This document shows positions 35,648 to 43,769 of a DNA stretch of 64,000 nt, piece after piece; position 1 is the first letter of the stretch; each line of letters opens with the position of its first letter. The position numbers and the translations under genes were made by a program. The notes under the pieces were generated by a model. It had not been told where the DNA came from and searched no databases. It saw nothing but the letters and a program-made list of their open reading frames with translations. Source of the DNA: Mycobacterium sp. 852002-51961_SCH5331710 (GTDB taxonomy: Bacteria > Actinomycetota > Actinomycetes > Mycobacteriales > Mycobacteriaceae); NCBI RefSeq assembly GCF_001665535.1, contig NZ_LZSQ01000123.1, positions 292,921 through 356,920 on the forward strand, written 5' to 3'.

Positions 35648-36326
35648 CCGTCGTCTCCTCGCGCAAGCGCTCGTCGGTAGCCGTCGTCTCCTCGCGCAAG
35701 CGCTCGTCGGTAGCCGTCGTCTCCTCGCGCAAGCGCTCGTCGGAAGCCCACGGAACGCGGCACGAGTCGCCGGAACCGAAGCCCTGCTCGGTGATTCCCA
35801 GCGCCGAGTACATCCGCGCCCGCATGTTCTCCACGCCGATCTGATACGTCAGCTCGATGACGCCGTCGTCGCCGAACCGCTGCCGAAGGTCGTCGACCTG
35901 CTCATCGGTGATGGTGTGCGGGTCGGTGGTCATCGCGTCGGCGTAGGCGATCGCGGCGCGCTCGTCGTCGGAGAACAGCGGCGAGGTCGCGTAGTCGTCG
36001 ATGTGCTTGAGCCGGTCGACGTCCAGGCCGTCGAGGCGCTGCAGCATCGCACCGAAGTCGACGCACCATGAGCATCCGACCGTGCGGGCGGTCCAGAAGA
36101 CCGCGAGCTCGCGGACGCTCTTGGGCAGCGTCTTCGACCCGGACTGCAGCATGCCTTCGTGCACGACGTTGGCGAGCATCAGCCGCGGGTGGTGCGCCGC
36201 CACGGCGAAGGGTTCGGGAACCTCGCCGAACCGGCGCTTGGCGACCCGGTACAGGAGCCTGGTCAGCAGCGTCGCGCGCTGCGGGGGGAGGGGTTCGATG
36301 CGGGTTTTCTGTGCGTTTTCGGTCAT
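35616..36326 (-). CDS. Carboxymuconolactone decarboxylase / AhpD-like protein, ECF41 partner
   Basis: CMD-family protein of 236 residues. The redox-type motif Cys85-Ser-Trp-Cys88 sits in ARTVGCSWCVDFG, within the AhpD-like helical core; LPKSVRELAVFWTA precedes it. ECF41 sigma factors are classically linked to such genes and drive their transcription, so SigJ probably controls it. The last 40 residues are an unusual tail made of three copies of DERLREETTAT encoded by a 33-bp tandem repeat, after which the gene ends 32 bp inside sigJ on the opposite strand. ATG 36326 begins the conserved sequence; the frame is open to 36377. Confidence 0.85.
   Translation of the reverse strand: MTENAQKTRIEPLPPQRATLLTRLLYRVAKRRFGEVPEPFAVAAHHPRLMLANVVHEGMLQSGSKTLPKSVRELAVFWTARTVGCSWCVDFGAMLQRLDGLDVDRLKHIDDYATSPLFSDDERAAIAYADAMTTDPHTITDEQVDDLRQRFGDDGVIELTYQIGVENMRARMYSALGITEQGFGSGDSCRVPWASDERLREETTATDERLREETTATDERLREETTATDEPSAVNQ
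35638..35748. repeat. 33-bp tandem repeat, 3.4 copies
   Basis: Three identical 33-bp units (35638-35670, 35671-35703, 35704-35736) and a 12-bp partial fourth with one mismatch. Unit 1 contains the sigJ stop codon; on the other strand each unit encodes 11 residues (DERLREETTAT) of the CMD protein. The unit is a multiple of three, so copy number can change without shifting frame. Confidence 0.97.
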
Positions 36327-36406
36327 ACCTATTCGACGAAACGGCCGGCGGATGTGTGACAGCCGAATGTGCGACACGACGTCCGTGCTGGTGACACGAT
36401 GTTCAG

Positions 36407-39400
36407 GTGGACGCAGGACGGGGTCCGGGCGGTACAGCGACCGCCGCGGACCTTCGTTGCGCCGGCTGCGAGGCGCCGCTGGCAGCGACCGCGAAATTCT
36501 GCAGTGAGTGTGGCGCAGCGGTCGTGCAATCCGCCCGATCCGCCGAGTACAAGCACGTGACGGTGTTGTTCGCCGACGTGGTGCGGTCCATGGACATCGC
36601 GTCGGCGCTCGGCGCAGAACGGTTGCGTGAGATCATCACCGACCTCGTCGAGCGCTGCGCCGCGGTCATCCGGCGTTACGACGGCACGGTGGACAAGTTC
36701 ACCGGCGACGGGTTGATGGCGGTGTTCGGTGCGCCGGTGGCGTTGGAGGATCACGCCGCGAGCGCTTGCCTGGCGGCCCTGGGGCTGCAGGAGGAGACCG
36801 AACGCCTCGCGGCCGAGGTCGCGCGACGTGACGGTATCGAGCTCCGGGTGCGGGTCGGGCTGAACTCCGGCCGGGTCATCACCGGCGACATGGGTTCGGG
36901 TGCATTCGGTTACACCGCGATCGGCGAGCAGGTAGGCATCGCACAACGCATGGAGGCGGTCGCCGCGCCCGGCGCGGTGATGCTCAGCGAGTCGACGGCG
37001 CGGCTGGTGGACGGCGTGGCTGTCCTCGGTGAGCCCGAGCGGGTACGGATCAAGGGCGCCGACGAACCGGTTGCGGCCCGCCGGCTGATCAGCATCAGCA
37101 GGGTGCACCGCCCCGATCGGCGCGACGAATCGCCGTTGGTCGGCCGGCGGTGGGAGCTCGCCGCGGCCGAGGGGCTGCTCGAGGGTGCGATCGACGGCCA
37201 CGGTGCCGTGGTCGGTTTGGTCGGGCCCCCGGGTATCGGCAAGAGCCGGCTCGCGCGCGAGGTCGCGGCGCTGGCCGATCGGCGGGGCATCGAAGTGGTC
37301 CGCTCGTACTGCGAGTCACACACCAAACAGGTTCCGTTCCATGCGCTGGCAGCGTTCCTCCGCGCGGGTACCGGCGTAGAGCGCCTCGACGCCGCCTCCG
37401 CACGTGCGCGGCTCCGCGCCGCCCTCACCGATGTCGATGCCGAGGACGTGCTATTGTTCGAGGATCTGCTGGGCATCGGCGAGCCGCATGCCGCGTCGGC
37501 GACCATCACCCCGGAGGCAAGGCGGCGGCGGTTGACCGCAATGGTCAACACCTACTGCCTGGCGCGCAAGATACCCGCGGTGTACGTCATCGAGGACGTG
37601 CACTGGATGGACGAGGTCAGCGAGTCGATGCTGGCGGACTTCCTGACGGTGGTCCCGCAGACGCATCTGTTGACGGTGATCACGTATCGGCCCGATTACC
37701 AAGGGATTTTGACCAGGGTGCGCGGTGGGCACATTTTCGCGCTGGCGCCGCTTCGCGACGCGGAGGTGCGCGCGATCGTCGACGGCCTGCTCGGAGCCAC
37801 CGATTCGGTCGGAGAGCTGCGGGAGACGATTTGCGATAGGGCGGCGGGCAATCCGCTGTTCGCCGAGGAGATGGTGCGCGAACTCGCCGAGCGCGGCGTT
37901 CTCGACGGCGAGCCCGGACGCTATCGCAACGCGGCGGACGACGTCGATGTAAGCGTGCCCGCGACCCTGCAGACGACGATCGCTGCGCGCATCGACCGCC
38001 TGGACCCTAGGGCCAAGCGCACGCTCAGCGCCGGCGCTGTCGTCGGCGCACGATTCGGATTGGATCTCCTGAGCGCGCTCGGGGTCGAACCCGCGGTGGA
38101 GGATCTGCTCGAGGCGCAGCTCATCGAGCAGATCAGGTTCGGCCGTCGGCCCGAATACGTGTTCCGCAATCCGCTGATCCGCACTGTGGCACTCGAGTCG
38201 CAGCTGAAGTCCGAACGCGCCGAACTGCATCGGCGGCTTGCCGCCGCCATCGAAGAGCGTGGCTCCGCGGGTGAGAACGCGGCGTTGATCGCTGAACACC
38301 TGGAAGCAGCCGGGGATCTGACGGCCGCGTACAACTGGCATCTGAAAGCGGCCACCTGGTCCATGCAGCGCGACGTCCGAGGCGCGCGGGCGGGATGGGA
38401 GCGCGCTGCGCGAGCCGCCGACGCCCTGCCCCTCGAGGACCCGAACCGCACGGCCCTGCGCATCGTGCCGAAGACGATGCTGTGCATGTCGACATGGCGG
38501 GTCGGCGGGGGCCTGTCCGACACAGGATTCGAAGATCTCAAGGAGCTTTGTCAAGAAGCCGGTGACGACCTGTCGCTCGCGATCGGAATGTACGGCCAGA
38601 TCGCCTTGCGGAGTTTCCAACATTGCCACCGGGAAGCGTCCGCGCTGGCGTCTGAGCAGTTCGAATTGCTCCAGAGATGCGACGGTGCGGTGAGGGCGCT
38701 CACCTACATCCATGCGGGAGTTATGGCGAAGATTCTCGCCGGGGAGGCGCGAGAGGCGCGCTACATCTCGGACTGGGCGGCCGGACTGCTCGAGGGTTAC
38801 ACCGGCGGAGACATGAGCGAGGGACAGATCGGCACGGCTCTGGCGACGGCGTTGATCTGGGGATCGGTCGCCAAATGCGTTCTCGGCGAGCCCGACTGGC
38901 TACAGAGTGCACGCCGCAGTGCCGCGCTGGAACGCGAAGTTCACCCAGTCGGCGCGACCTTTGTGTTCATCATCGGCATCGGCTACTCGTTCGGCATGCA
39001 CACAAAGGCCATCATTCCGGACGATCGCGCCATCGCAGACACAGAGGAAGCCGTTCGGAAGGGACGGGAGATCGGCGACGACCTCGCGCTGGCCACAGCG
39101 TGTTCGGCCCTGGGACTGGTTCTCACTTCTCAGGCCGCGGAGGTCGACCGGCGACGTGGATTCGGGTTACTCCAGGAGTCGCGCGACCTGTACGAACACA
39201 GCTCGATTTTCGCGCCCGCGGTCATCCCGAGAATCCGAATCGCCGAGATCGCTGCCGCCTCAGAGGATCTCGACGGCGCCATCGACGACCTCAAGTCGCT
39301 CCTCGACACGCTCGTCCGAGGCGAGGAGAGGATTCTGCGCGTAGAGGCCACCGCGGTGCTGGTGGAGTCTCTGCTTCGGCGAGGCGACACCGATGACATC

Positions 39401-39619
39401 CGGGAGGCGGCCGAGCACATCGACCGGTTCGCGGATATGCCCTCCGAACCCGGCGTCGTGATCAACGAGATCCAGCTGCTGCGTATGCGTGCCCGGCTGG
39501 CCCGAGCGCGGGGCGACGACAGCGGCTTTCGCGACCTCGTCGAACGCTATCGTGCGCTGGCCGTGTCCCGGAACTTCGCCGGACACATTCAGCTCGCCGA
39601 CGCGATGCGTCGTTCCTAG
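36407..39619 (+). CDS. Class III cyclase-domain / AAA ATPase / TPR regulator
   Basis: Large multidomain protein of 1070 residues. A zinc-ribbon-like start (Cys18, Cys21, Cys32, Cys35) is followed by a class III nucleotidyl cyclase domain (about 45-230), an AAA/STAND ATPase with Walker A GPPGIGKS at 273-280, and a long TPR-like alpha-helical C-terminus without a LuxR helix-turn-helix. Cyclase metal ligands Asp57 (LFADVV) and Asp101 (KFTGDG) and Lys97 are present, but in GEQVGIAQRME the usual transition-state Asn is Gly177 and the purine-specifying Asp is Glu174, while Arg181 is kept. Activity may therefore be weak or lost and the domain may only bind nucleotide. Mycobacteria carry many such proteins. 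GTG start; divergent from the CMD gene. Confidence 0.87.
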   Translation: MDAGRGPGGTATAADLRCAGCEAPLAATAKFCSECGAAVVQSARSAEYKHVTVLFADVVRSMDIASALGAERLREIITDLVERCAAVIRRYDGTVDKFTGDGLMAVFGAPVALEDHAASACLAALGLQEETERLAAEVARRDGIELRVRVGLNSGRVITGDMGSGAFGYTAIGEQVGIAQRMEAVAAPGAVMLSESTARLVDGVAVLGEPERVRIKGADEPVAARRLISISRVHRPDRRDESPLVGRRWELAAAEGLLEGAIDGHGAVVGLVGPPGIGKSRLAREVAALADRRGIEVVRSYCESHTKQVPFHALAAFLRAGTGVERLDAASARARLRAALTDVDAEDVLLFEDLLGIGEPHAASATITPEARRRRLTAMVNTYCLARKIPAVYVIEDVHWMDEVSESMLADFLTVVPQTHLLTVITYRPDYQGILTRVRGGHIFALAPLRDAEVRAIVDGLLGATDSVGELRETICDRAAGNPLFAEEMVRELAERGVLDGEPGRYRNAADDVDVSVPATLQTTIAARIDRLDPRAKRTLSAGAVVGARFGLDLLSALGVEPAVEDLLEAQLIEQIRFGRRPEYVFRNPLIRTVALESQLKSERAELHRRLAAAIEERGSAGENAALIAEHLEAAGDLTAAYNWHLKAATWSMQRDVRGARAGWERAARAADALPLEDPNRTALRIVPKTMLCMSTWRVGGGLSDTGFEDLKELCQEAGDDLSLAIGMYGQIALRSFQHCHREASALASEQFELLQRCDGAVRALTYIHAGVMAKILAGEAREARYISDWAAGLLEGYTGGDMSEGQIGTALATALIWGSVAKCVLGEPDWLQSARRSAALEREVHPVGATFVFIIGIGYSFGMHTKAIIPDDRAIADTEEAVRKGREIGDDLALATACSALGLVLTSQAAEVDRRRGFGLLQESRDLYEHSSIFAPAVIPRIRIAEIAAASEDLDGAIDDLKSLLDTLVRGEERILRVEATAVLVESLLRRGDTDDIREAAEHIDRFADMPSEPGVVINEIQLLRMRARLARARGDDSGFRDLVERYRALAVSRNFAGHIQLADAMRRS

Positions 39620-40416
39620 CGCGCGAACATCAGCGCGCGCTTGACCTCCTGGATCGCCTGCGTGACCTGGATGCCGCGCGGGCAGGACTCCGTGCAGTTG
39701 AACGTCGTGCGGCAGCGCCACACCCCGTCGACCTCGTTGAGGATGTCGAGCCGTTCGGCGGCCGCCTCGTCGCGGCTGTCGAAGATGAAACGGTGCGCGT
39801 TGACGATCGCGGCGGGGCCGAAGTACGACCCCTCGCTCCAGTAGATCGGGCAGCTTGTCGTGCAGCACGCGCACAGGATGCACTTCGTGGTGTCGTCGTA
39901 ACGGGCCCGGTCGGTCTGGCTCTGAATACGTTCGCGCGTAGGGGGATTGCCGCTGGTGACCAGGTACGGCTTGATGGCGCGGTAGGCGTCGAAGAACGGC
40001 TCCATGTCGACCACGAGGTCCTTCTCCACGGGCAGGCCGCGGATCGGCTCGATGGTGATGGTCAGCTGCTTGCTGGGGTTCTTCGGCAGCATGTCGCGCA
40101 TCAGCACCTTGCACGCCAGCCGGTTGACGCCGTTGATGCGCATCGCATCCGAACCGCACACACCGTGTGCGCACGACCGCCGGAACGTGAGAGTGCCGTC
40201 CAGATACCACTTCACGTAGTGCAGCAGATTGAGCAGCCGGTCAGTGGGCAGGCAGGGAACGCGGAAGCTCTGCCAGCCACCCGAATCCGCGTACGCATCG
40301 GGGTTCTCCGGATTGAACCGGGCGATCTTCAGCGTCACCATCACCGCGCCCTCGGGCACGGGCGGCAGTTCGGGATCCTTGGTAGCCGGACCTTTTACGT
40401 CAGGCGCGATCGTCAT
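39616..40416 (-). CDS. sdhB: Succinate dehydrogenase iron-sulfur subunit
   Basis: Electron-transfer subunit of respiratory complex II, 266 residues. The [2Fe-2S] site is Cys82, Cys87, Asp90 and Cys102 (CAHGVCGSD ... RLAC), with Asp replacing the third Cys as in E. coli. The [4Fe-4S] and [3Fe-4S] ligands are in CILCACCTTSCP, NCTESCPRGI and the C....CRTTFNC region. Last gene of sdhCDAB; its ATG overlaps the sdhA stop by 1 bp. It ends 4 bp into the convergent cyclase gene. Confidence 0.96.
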   Translation of the reverse strand: MTIAPDVKGPATKDPELPPVPEGAVMVTLKIARFNPENPDAYADSGGWQSFRVPCLPTDRLLNLLHYVKWYLDGTLTFRRSCAHGVCGSDAMRINGVNRLACKVLMRDMLPKNPSKQLTITIEPIRGLPVEKDLVVDMEPFFDAYRAIKPYLVTSGNPPTRERIQSQTDRARYDDTTKCILCACCTTSCPIYWSEGSYFGPAAIVNAHRFIFDSRDEAAAERLDILNEVDGVWRCRTTFNCTESCPRGIQVTQAIQEVKRALMFAR

Positions 40417-42170
40417 CAGTACTTCCGTTCCATCGGCTCATAACGTGTCTGGACCACGGGCTTGTAGTCCAGCCGGATGTCGGACAGCAGGTCCGCGCCC
40501 TCCTTGTAGGCCATGGTGTGGCGCATGTAGTTGGTGTCGTCGCGGTTCGGGTAGTCCTCCCGGGCGTGCCCGCCGCGAGACTCCTTGCGGTTCAGCGCAC
40601 CGACGACGGTGACCTCGGCGAGCTCGAGCAGGAAGCCCAGCTCGATCGCCTCGAGCAGATCGCTGTTGTAGCGCTTGCCCTTGTCGTGCACCGTGATTCG
40701 CGAGTACCGCTCCTTGAGGGCGTGGATGTCGGTGAGCGCCTGCTTGAGCGTCTCCTCAGTGCGGAACACCGCAGCGTTATTGTCCATCGACTGCTGCAGG
40801 GCGCCGCGGATGTCGGCGACGCGCTCGTTGCCGTGCTCGGAGAGGATGTCGCCGACCCACTGGACCACCATGCCCGCCGGGTTCTCCGGAAGAGAGACGA
40901 AGTCGTGGCCCAGCGCGTAATTGGCGGCGGCGATGCCCGCGCGGCGGCCGAACACGTTGATGTCCAACAGCGAGTTGGTGCCCAGGCGGTTGGCGCCGTG
41001 CACGGACACGCACGCACACTCACCCGCCGCGTACAGACCCGGGATGACCGTCGTGTTGTCGCGCAGCACCTGACCGTTGACCGTGGTCGGGATGCCACCC
41101 ATCACGTAGTGACACGTCGGGTAGACCGGCACCAGCTCCTTGACCGGGTCGACACCGAGGTAGGTGCGGGCGAACTCGGTGATGTCGGGCAGCTTGGCCT
41201 CGAGCACGTCCTCACCCAGGTGGCGCACGTCGATGTAGACGTAGTCCTTGTTCGGGCCTGCGCCGCGGCCCTCGAGCACTTCGAGCACCATCGAACGGGC
41301 GACGATGTCGCGCGGCGCCAGGTCGACGATCGTCGGCGCGTAGCGCTCCATGAAGCGCTCGCCCTCACCGTTGAGCAGTCGCCCGCCCTCGCCGCGCACC
41401 GCCTCGGAGATCAGGATGCCGAGGCCGGCCAGGCCGGTCGGATGGAACTGGTGGAACTCCATGTCCTCCAACGGAAGTCCCTTGCGGAACACGATGCCGA
41501 GCCCGTCGCCGGTCAGCGTGTGGGCGTTGGAGGTGGTCTTGTACATCCGGCCCGATCCGCCGGTGGCGAAGACGACGGCCTTGGCGTGGAAGACGTGGAT
41601 GTCGCCGGTGGCCAGCTCGTAGGCGATGACGCCGGTGGCGACGGGGCCGGACTGCGTCTCGGTGATCGCGATGTCGAGCGCGTAGAACTCGTTGAAGAAT
41701 TCGACGTCGTGCTTGACGCAGTTTTGATACAGCGTCTGCAGGATCATGTGGCCGGTGCGGTCGGCGGCGTAACAGGCCCGGCGCACCGGGGCCTTGCCGT
41801 GGTCGCGGGTGTGCCCGCCGAAGCGGCGCTGATCGATGCGGCCCTCGGGGGTGCGGTTGAACGGCATCCCCATCTTCTCGAGATCGAGCACCGCGTCGAT
41901 GGCTTCCTTGCACATGATCTCGACGGCGTCCTGGTCGGCGAGGTAGTCGCCGCCCTTGACGGTGTCGAAGGTGTGCCACTCCCAGTTGTCCTCTTCGACG
42001 TTGGCCAACGCGGCGCACATGCCGCCCTGCGCCGCGCCGGTGTGGCTGCGCGTCGGGTACACCTTCGTCAGCACGGCCGTGCGGGCCCGCGGACCCGCCT
42101 CCACGGCTGCCCGCATACCCGCGCCGCCCGCGCCGACGATGACGACGTCGTAGCGATGTTCCTGAATCAT
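40416..42170 (-). CDS. sdhA: Succinate dehydrogenase flavoprotein subunit
   Basis: Catalytic subunit, 584 residues, oxidising succinate to fumarate. FAD dinucleotide motif VVIVGAGGAGMRAAVEA at residues 9-25, covalent flavin His43 in RSHTGAAQGG, substrate and catalytic segments RFGGHTRDHGKAPVRR and the late GANRLGTNSLLD. The C-terminus ends in DYKPVVQTRYEPMERKY as in mycobacterial SdhA. Starts 13 bp after sdhD. Corresponds to Rv3318. Confidence 0.97.
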   Translation of the reverse strand: MIQEHRYDVVIVGAGGAGMRAAVEAGPRARTAVLTKVYPTRSHTGAAQGGMCAALANVEEDNWEWHTFDTVKGGDYLADQDAVEIMCKEAIDAVLDLEKMGMPFNRTPEGRIDQRRFGGHTRDHGKAPVRRACYAADRTGHMILQTLYQNCVKHDVEFFNEFYALDIAITETQSGPVATGVIAYELATGDIHVFHAKAVVFATGGSGRMYKTTSNAHTLTGDGLGIVFRKGLPLEDMEFHQFHPTGLAGLGILISEAVRGEGGRLLNGEGERFMERYAPTIVDLAPRDIVARSMVLEVLEGRGAGPNKDYVYIDVRHLGEDVLEAKLPDITEFARTYLGVDPVKELVPVYPTCHYVMGGIPTTVNGQVLRDNTTVIPGLYAAGECACVSVHGANRLGTNSLLDINVFGRRAGIAAANYALGHDFVSLPENPAGMVVQWVGDILSEHGNERVADIRGALQQSMDNNAAVFRTEETLKQALTDIHALKERYSRITVHDKGKRYNSDLLEAIELGFLLELAEVTVVGALNRKESRGGHAREDYPNRDDTNYMRHTMAYKEGADLLSDIRLDYKPVVQTRYEPMERKY

Positions 42171-42183
42171 GAAGAGCTCCCGC

Positions 42184-42675
42184 TTACGTAATGTTCGCGT
42201 CGAAGGTGACCAGCACGTAGCTGCCCAGCACCAGGGTGAATCCAGTCGCCAGCAGCAGCACCGAGTTCAGCCAGAATTTCGTGGTGTTCTTGCGTGCGTA
42301 GTCGCCGATGATGGTCCGCAGTCCGTTGGCCCCGTGCAGCTGGGCCAGCCACAGCAGCGCCATGTCCCAGATCTGCCAGAACGGTGACGCCCAGCGTTGC
42401 GCGACGTAGTTGAAGTCGATGCGGTAGACCCCGTCCTGCCACATCAGCATCACGAACAGGTGGCCCAGCGCCAGGAAGACCAGCGCCACACCCGAGAACC
42501 GCATGAACAGCCAGGCGTACTTCTCGAAGTAGGGGATACCGCGCGGCCGGCGCGGCGCCCGCGGGTGGTCCAGGCTGGCCGGCCTGTCGTGCTCCTTCTC
42601 CATCACCGGGGCGATGCGGCCCTCGCGGTGGTGCGGCGTCCAGGCTCCCTGCGGCCCGCCGGCCGGCGCGCTCAC
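42184..42675 (-). CDS. sdhD: Succinate dehydrogenase hydrophobic subunit SdhD
   Basis: Membrane anchor of complex II, 163 residues, with three transmembrane helices in the last 115 residues (near WLFMRFSGVALVFLALGHLFVML, WDMALLWLAQLHGANGL and FWLNSVLLLATGFTLVLGSY; key residues His of ALGHLF and AQLHGANG, which can ligate heme or bind quinone). A basic, proline-rich cytoplasmic N-terminus precedes them. The start is GTG 42675, overlapping the sdhC stop (GTGA); an ATG at about 42603 (MEKEHDRP) is an alternative. Confidence 0.88.
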   Translation of the reverse strand: MSAPAGGPQGAWTPHHREGRIAPVMEKEHDRPASLDHPRAPRRPRGIPYFEKYAWLFMRFSGVALVFLALGHLFVMLMWQDGVYRIDFNYVAQRWASPFWQIWDMALLWLAQLHGANGLRTIIGDYARKNTTKFWLNSVLLLATGFTLVLGSYVLVTFDANIT

Positions 42676-43103
42676 AGGAACCGCTCCGCCATGTGCATGC
42701 CGATGATGCCCAGCGAGGGGATGAACACCGCCAGGAAGATCCCGACGACGATCCACAGCATCACGCGCTGATAGCGCGCCCCGTGCTGCCAGAAGTCGAT
42801 GAGGATCACGCGGATGCCGTTCAGGGCGTGGTAGAGCACCGCGACCACCAGGCCGATCTCCATCAATCCGATCAGCGGGGTCTTGTAGGTCTCGATGACC
42901 TCGTTGTAGGCCTGCGGGCTGACCCGCACCAGTGCGGTGTCGAGCACGTGCACGAACAGGAAGAAGAAGATCGTCGCACCGGTGATGCGGTGCAGCACCC
43001 ACGACCACATGGCGGGATCGCCGCGGTAAAGGGTTCGCCTGCGCGGTCGCGACCGCGGAGCCGCAGAGGCTCCGGGCGGTCCCCCGGAAATCTGAGTACT
43101 CAT
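42672..43103 (-). CDS. sdhC: Succinate dehydrogenase cytochrome b subunit SdhC
   Basis: Cytochrome b-type anchor of complex II, 143 residues. MWSWVLHRITGATIFFFLFVHVLD (core HRITG and FVHVLD) is the signature with the quinone-site Ser/Arg region and heme-ligand His, followed by two more helices (LIGLMEIGLVVAVLYHALNG and VMLWIVVGIFLAVF). First gene of the operon; a GGAGG site precedes the ATG. With SdhD, A and B it passes electrons from succinate to menaquinone or ubiquinone-like carriers. Confidence 0.92.
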   Translation of the reverse strand: MSTQISGGPPGASAAPRSRPRRRTLYRGDPAMWSWVLHRITGATIFFFLFVHVLDTALVRVSPQAYNEVIETYKTPLIGLMEIGLVVAVLYHALNGIRVILIDFWQHGARYQRVMLWIVVGIFLAVFIPSLGIIGMHMAERFL

Positions 43104-43217
43104 CTGGCCTCCAACGCCTTCGGTGGACGATTGGGCTCCGGAGCTGCACCGGGTGACGTTCGGTCCGGTTCGCGCACTTCACCCAAACCTCGGGGCGAGC
43201 CTAATCCCAGTCGTACT

Positions 43218-43239
43218 GCTAAACGAACTACGGTTTAGC
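43218..43239. promoter_or_regulatory. Inverted repeat upstream of sdhC
   Basis: GCTAAAC (43218-43224) and GTTTAGC (43233-43239), perfect 7-bp arms around 8 nt, in the 243-bp divergent gap between sdhC and cdd. Size and symmetry suit a dimeric repressor. Nothing else in the gap is convincing beyond a weak TTAGGG-type element at 43266. Confidence 0.5.
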
Positions 43240-43346
43240 GGTCGATGTCTTGAAAAACGCCGAAGTTAGGGTTACCTATTCCGTTTCCGGGCTTCGCGCA
43301 GGGGACATCGGAATGCATTCAGAACCGGTTTGGCGAGGGTGGCGCG

Positions 43347-43769
43347 ATGTCGGGTATCGACTGGAACACGTTGCGGCAGAAGGCAACTGAGGTGACGGCC
43401 GCCGCGTATGCGCCGTATTCGGGCTTCCCGGTCGGTGCGGCGGCGCTGGTCGACGATGGCCGGGTGGTGACCGGTTGCAATGTGGAAAATGTCTCATATG
43501 GCCTAGGTCTCTGTGCGGAGTGCGCAGTGGTCTGCAACCTGCATTCGAGCGGCGGTGGCCGGCTGATCGCACTGTCGTGCGTCGATGCCGCCGGGGAACT
43601 GCTGATGCCGTGTGGCCGGTGCCGGCAGGTGCTGCTGGAACATGGAGGACCCCAGATGCTCATCGACCATCCCCGCGGTCCGCGCCCCCTGACCGAGCTC
43701 TTGCCCGACGCCTTCGGCCCGGCCGACCTGGCCCGGCGCGACCGGCTGCCGGGCGAGGAAACTCCGTGA
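43347..43769 (+). CDS. cdd: Cytidine deaminase
   Basis: Zinc-dependent cytidine/deoxycytidine deaminase of 140 residues, the homotetrameric short type, giving uridine or deoxyuridine. Zinc ligands are Cys56, Cys89 and Cys92 with catalytic Glu58 (LCAECAVV and MPCGRCRQV); NVENVSY binds the ribose. Its TGA overlaps the deoA GTG start (GTGA), beginning the cdd-deoA-add salvage operon. Confidence 0.95.
   Translation: MSGIDWNTLRQKATEVTAAAYAPYSGFPVGAAALVDDGRVVTGCNVENVSYGLGLCAECAVVCNLHSSGGGRLIALSCVDAAGELLMPCGRCRQVLLEHGGPQMLIDHPRGPRPLTELLPDAFGPADLARRDRLPGEETP

Noticed and set aside
35638..35748. Tandem repeat considered as a CRISPR array
   Set aside because: Units are contiguous with no spacers and there are no cas genes.
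43266..43283. TTAGGG-type element near sdhC as an IdeR iron box
   Set aside because: Only about half the positions match the 19-bp IdeR consensus.
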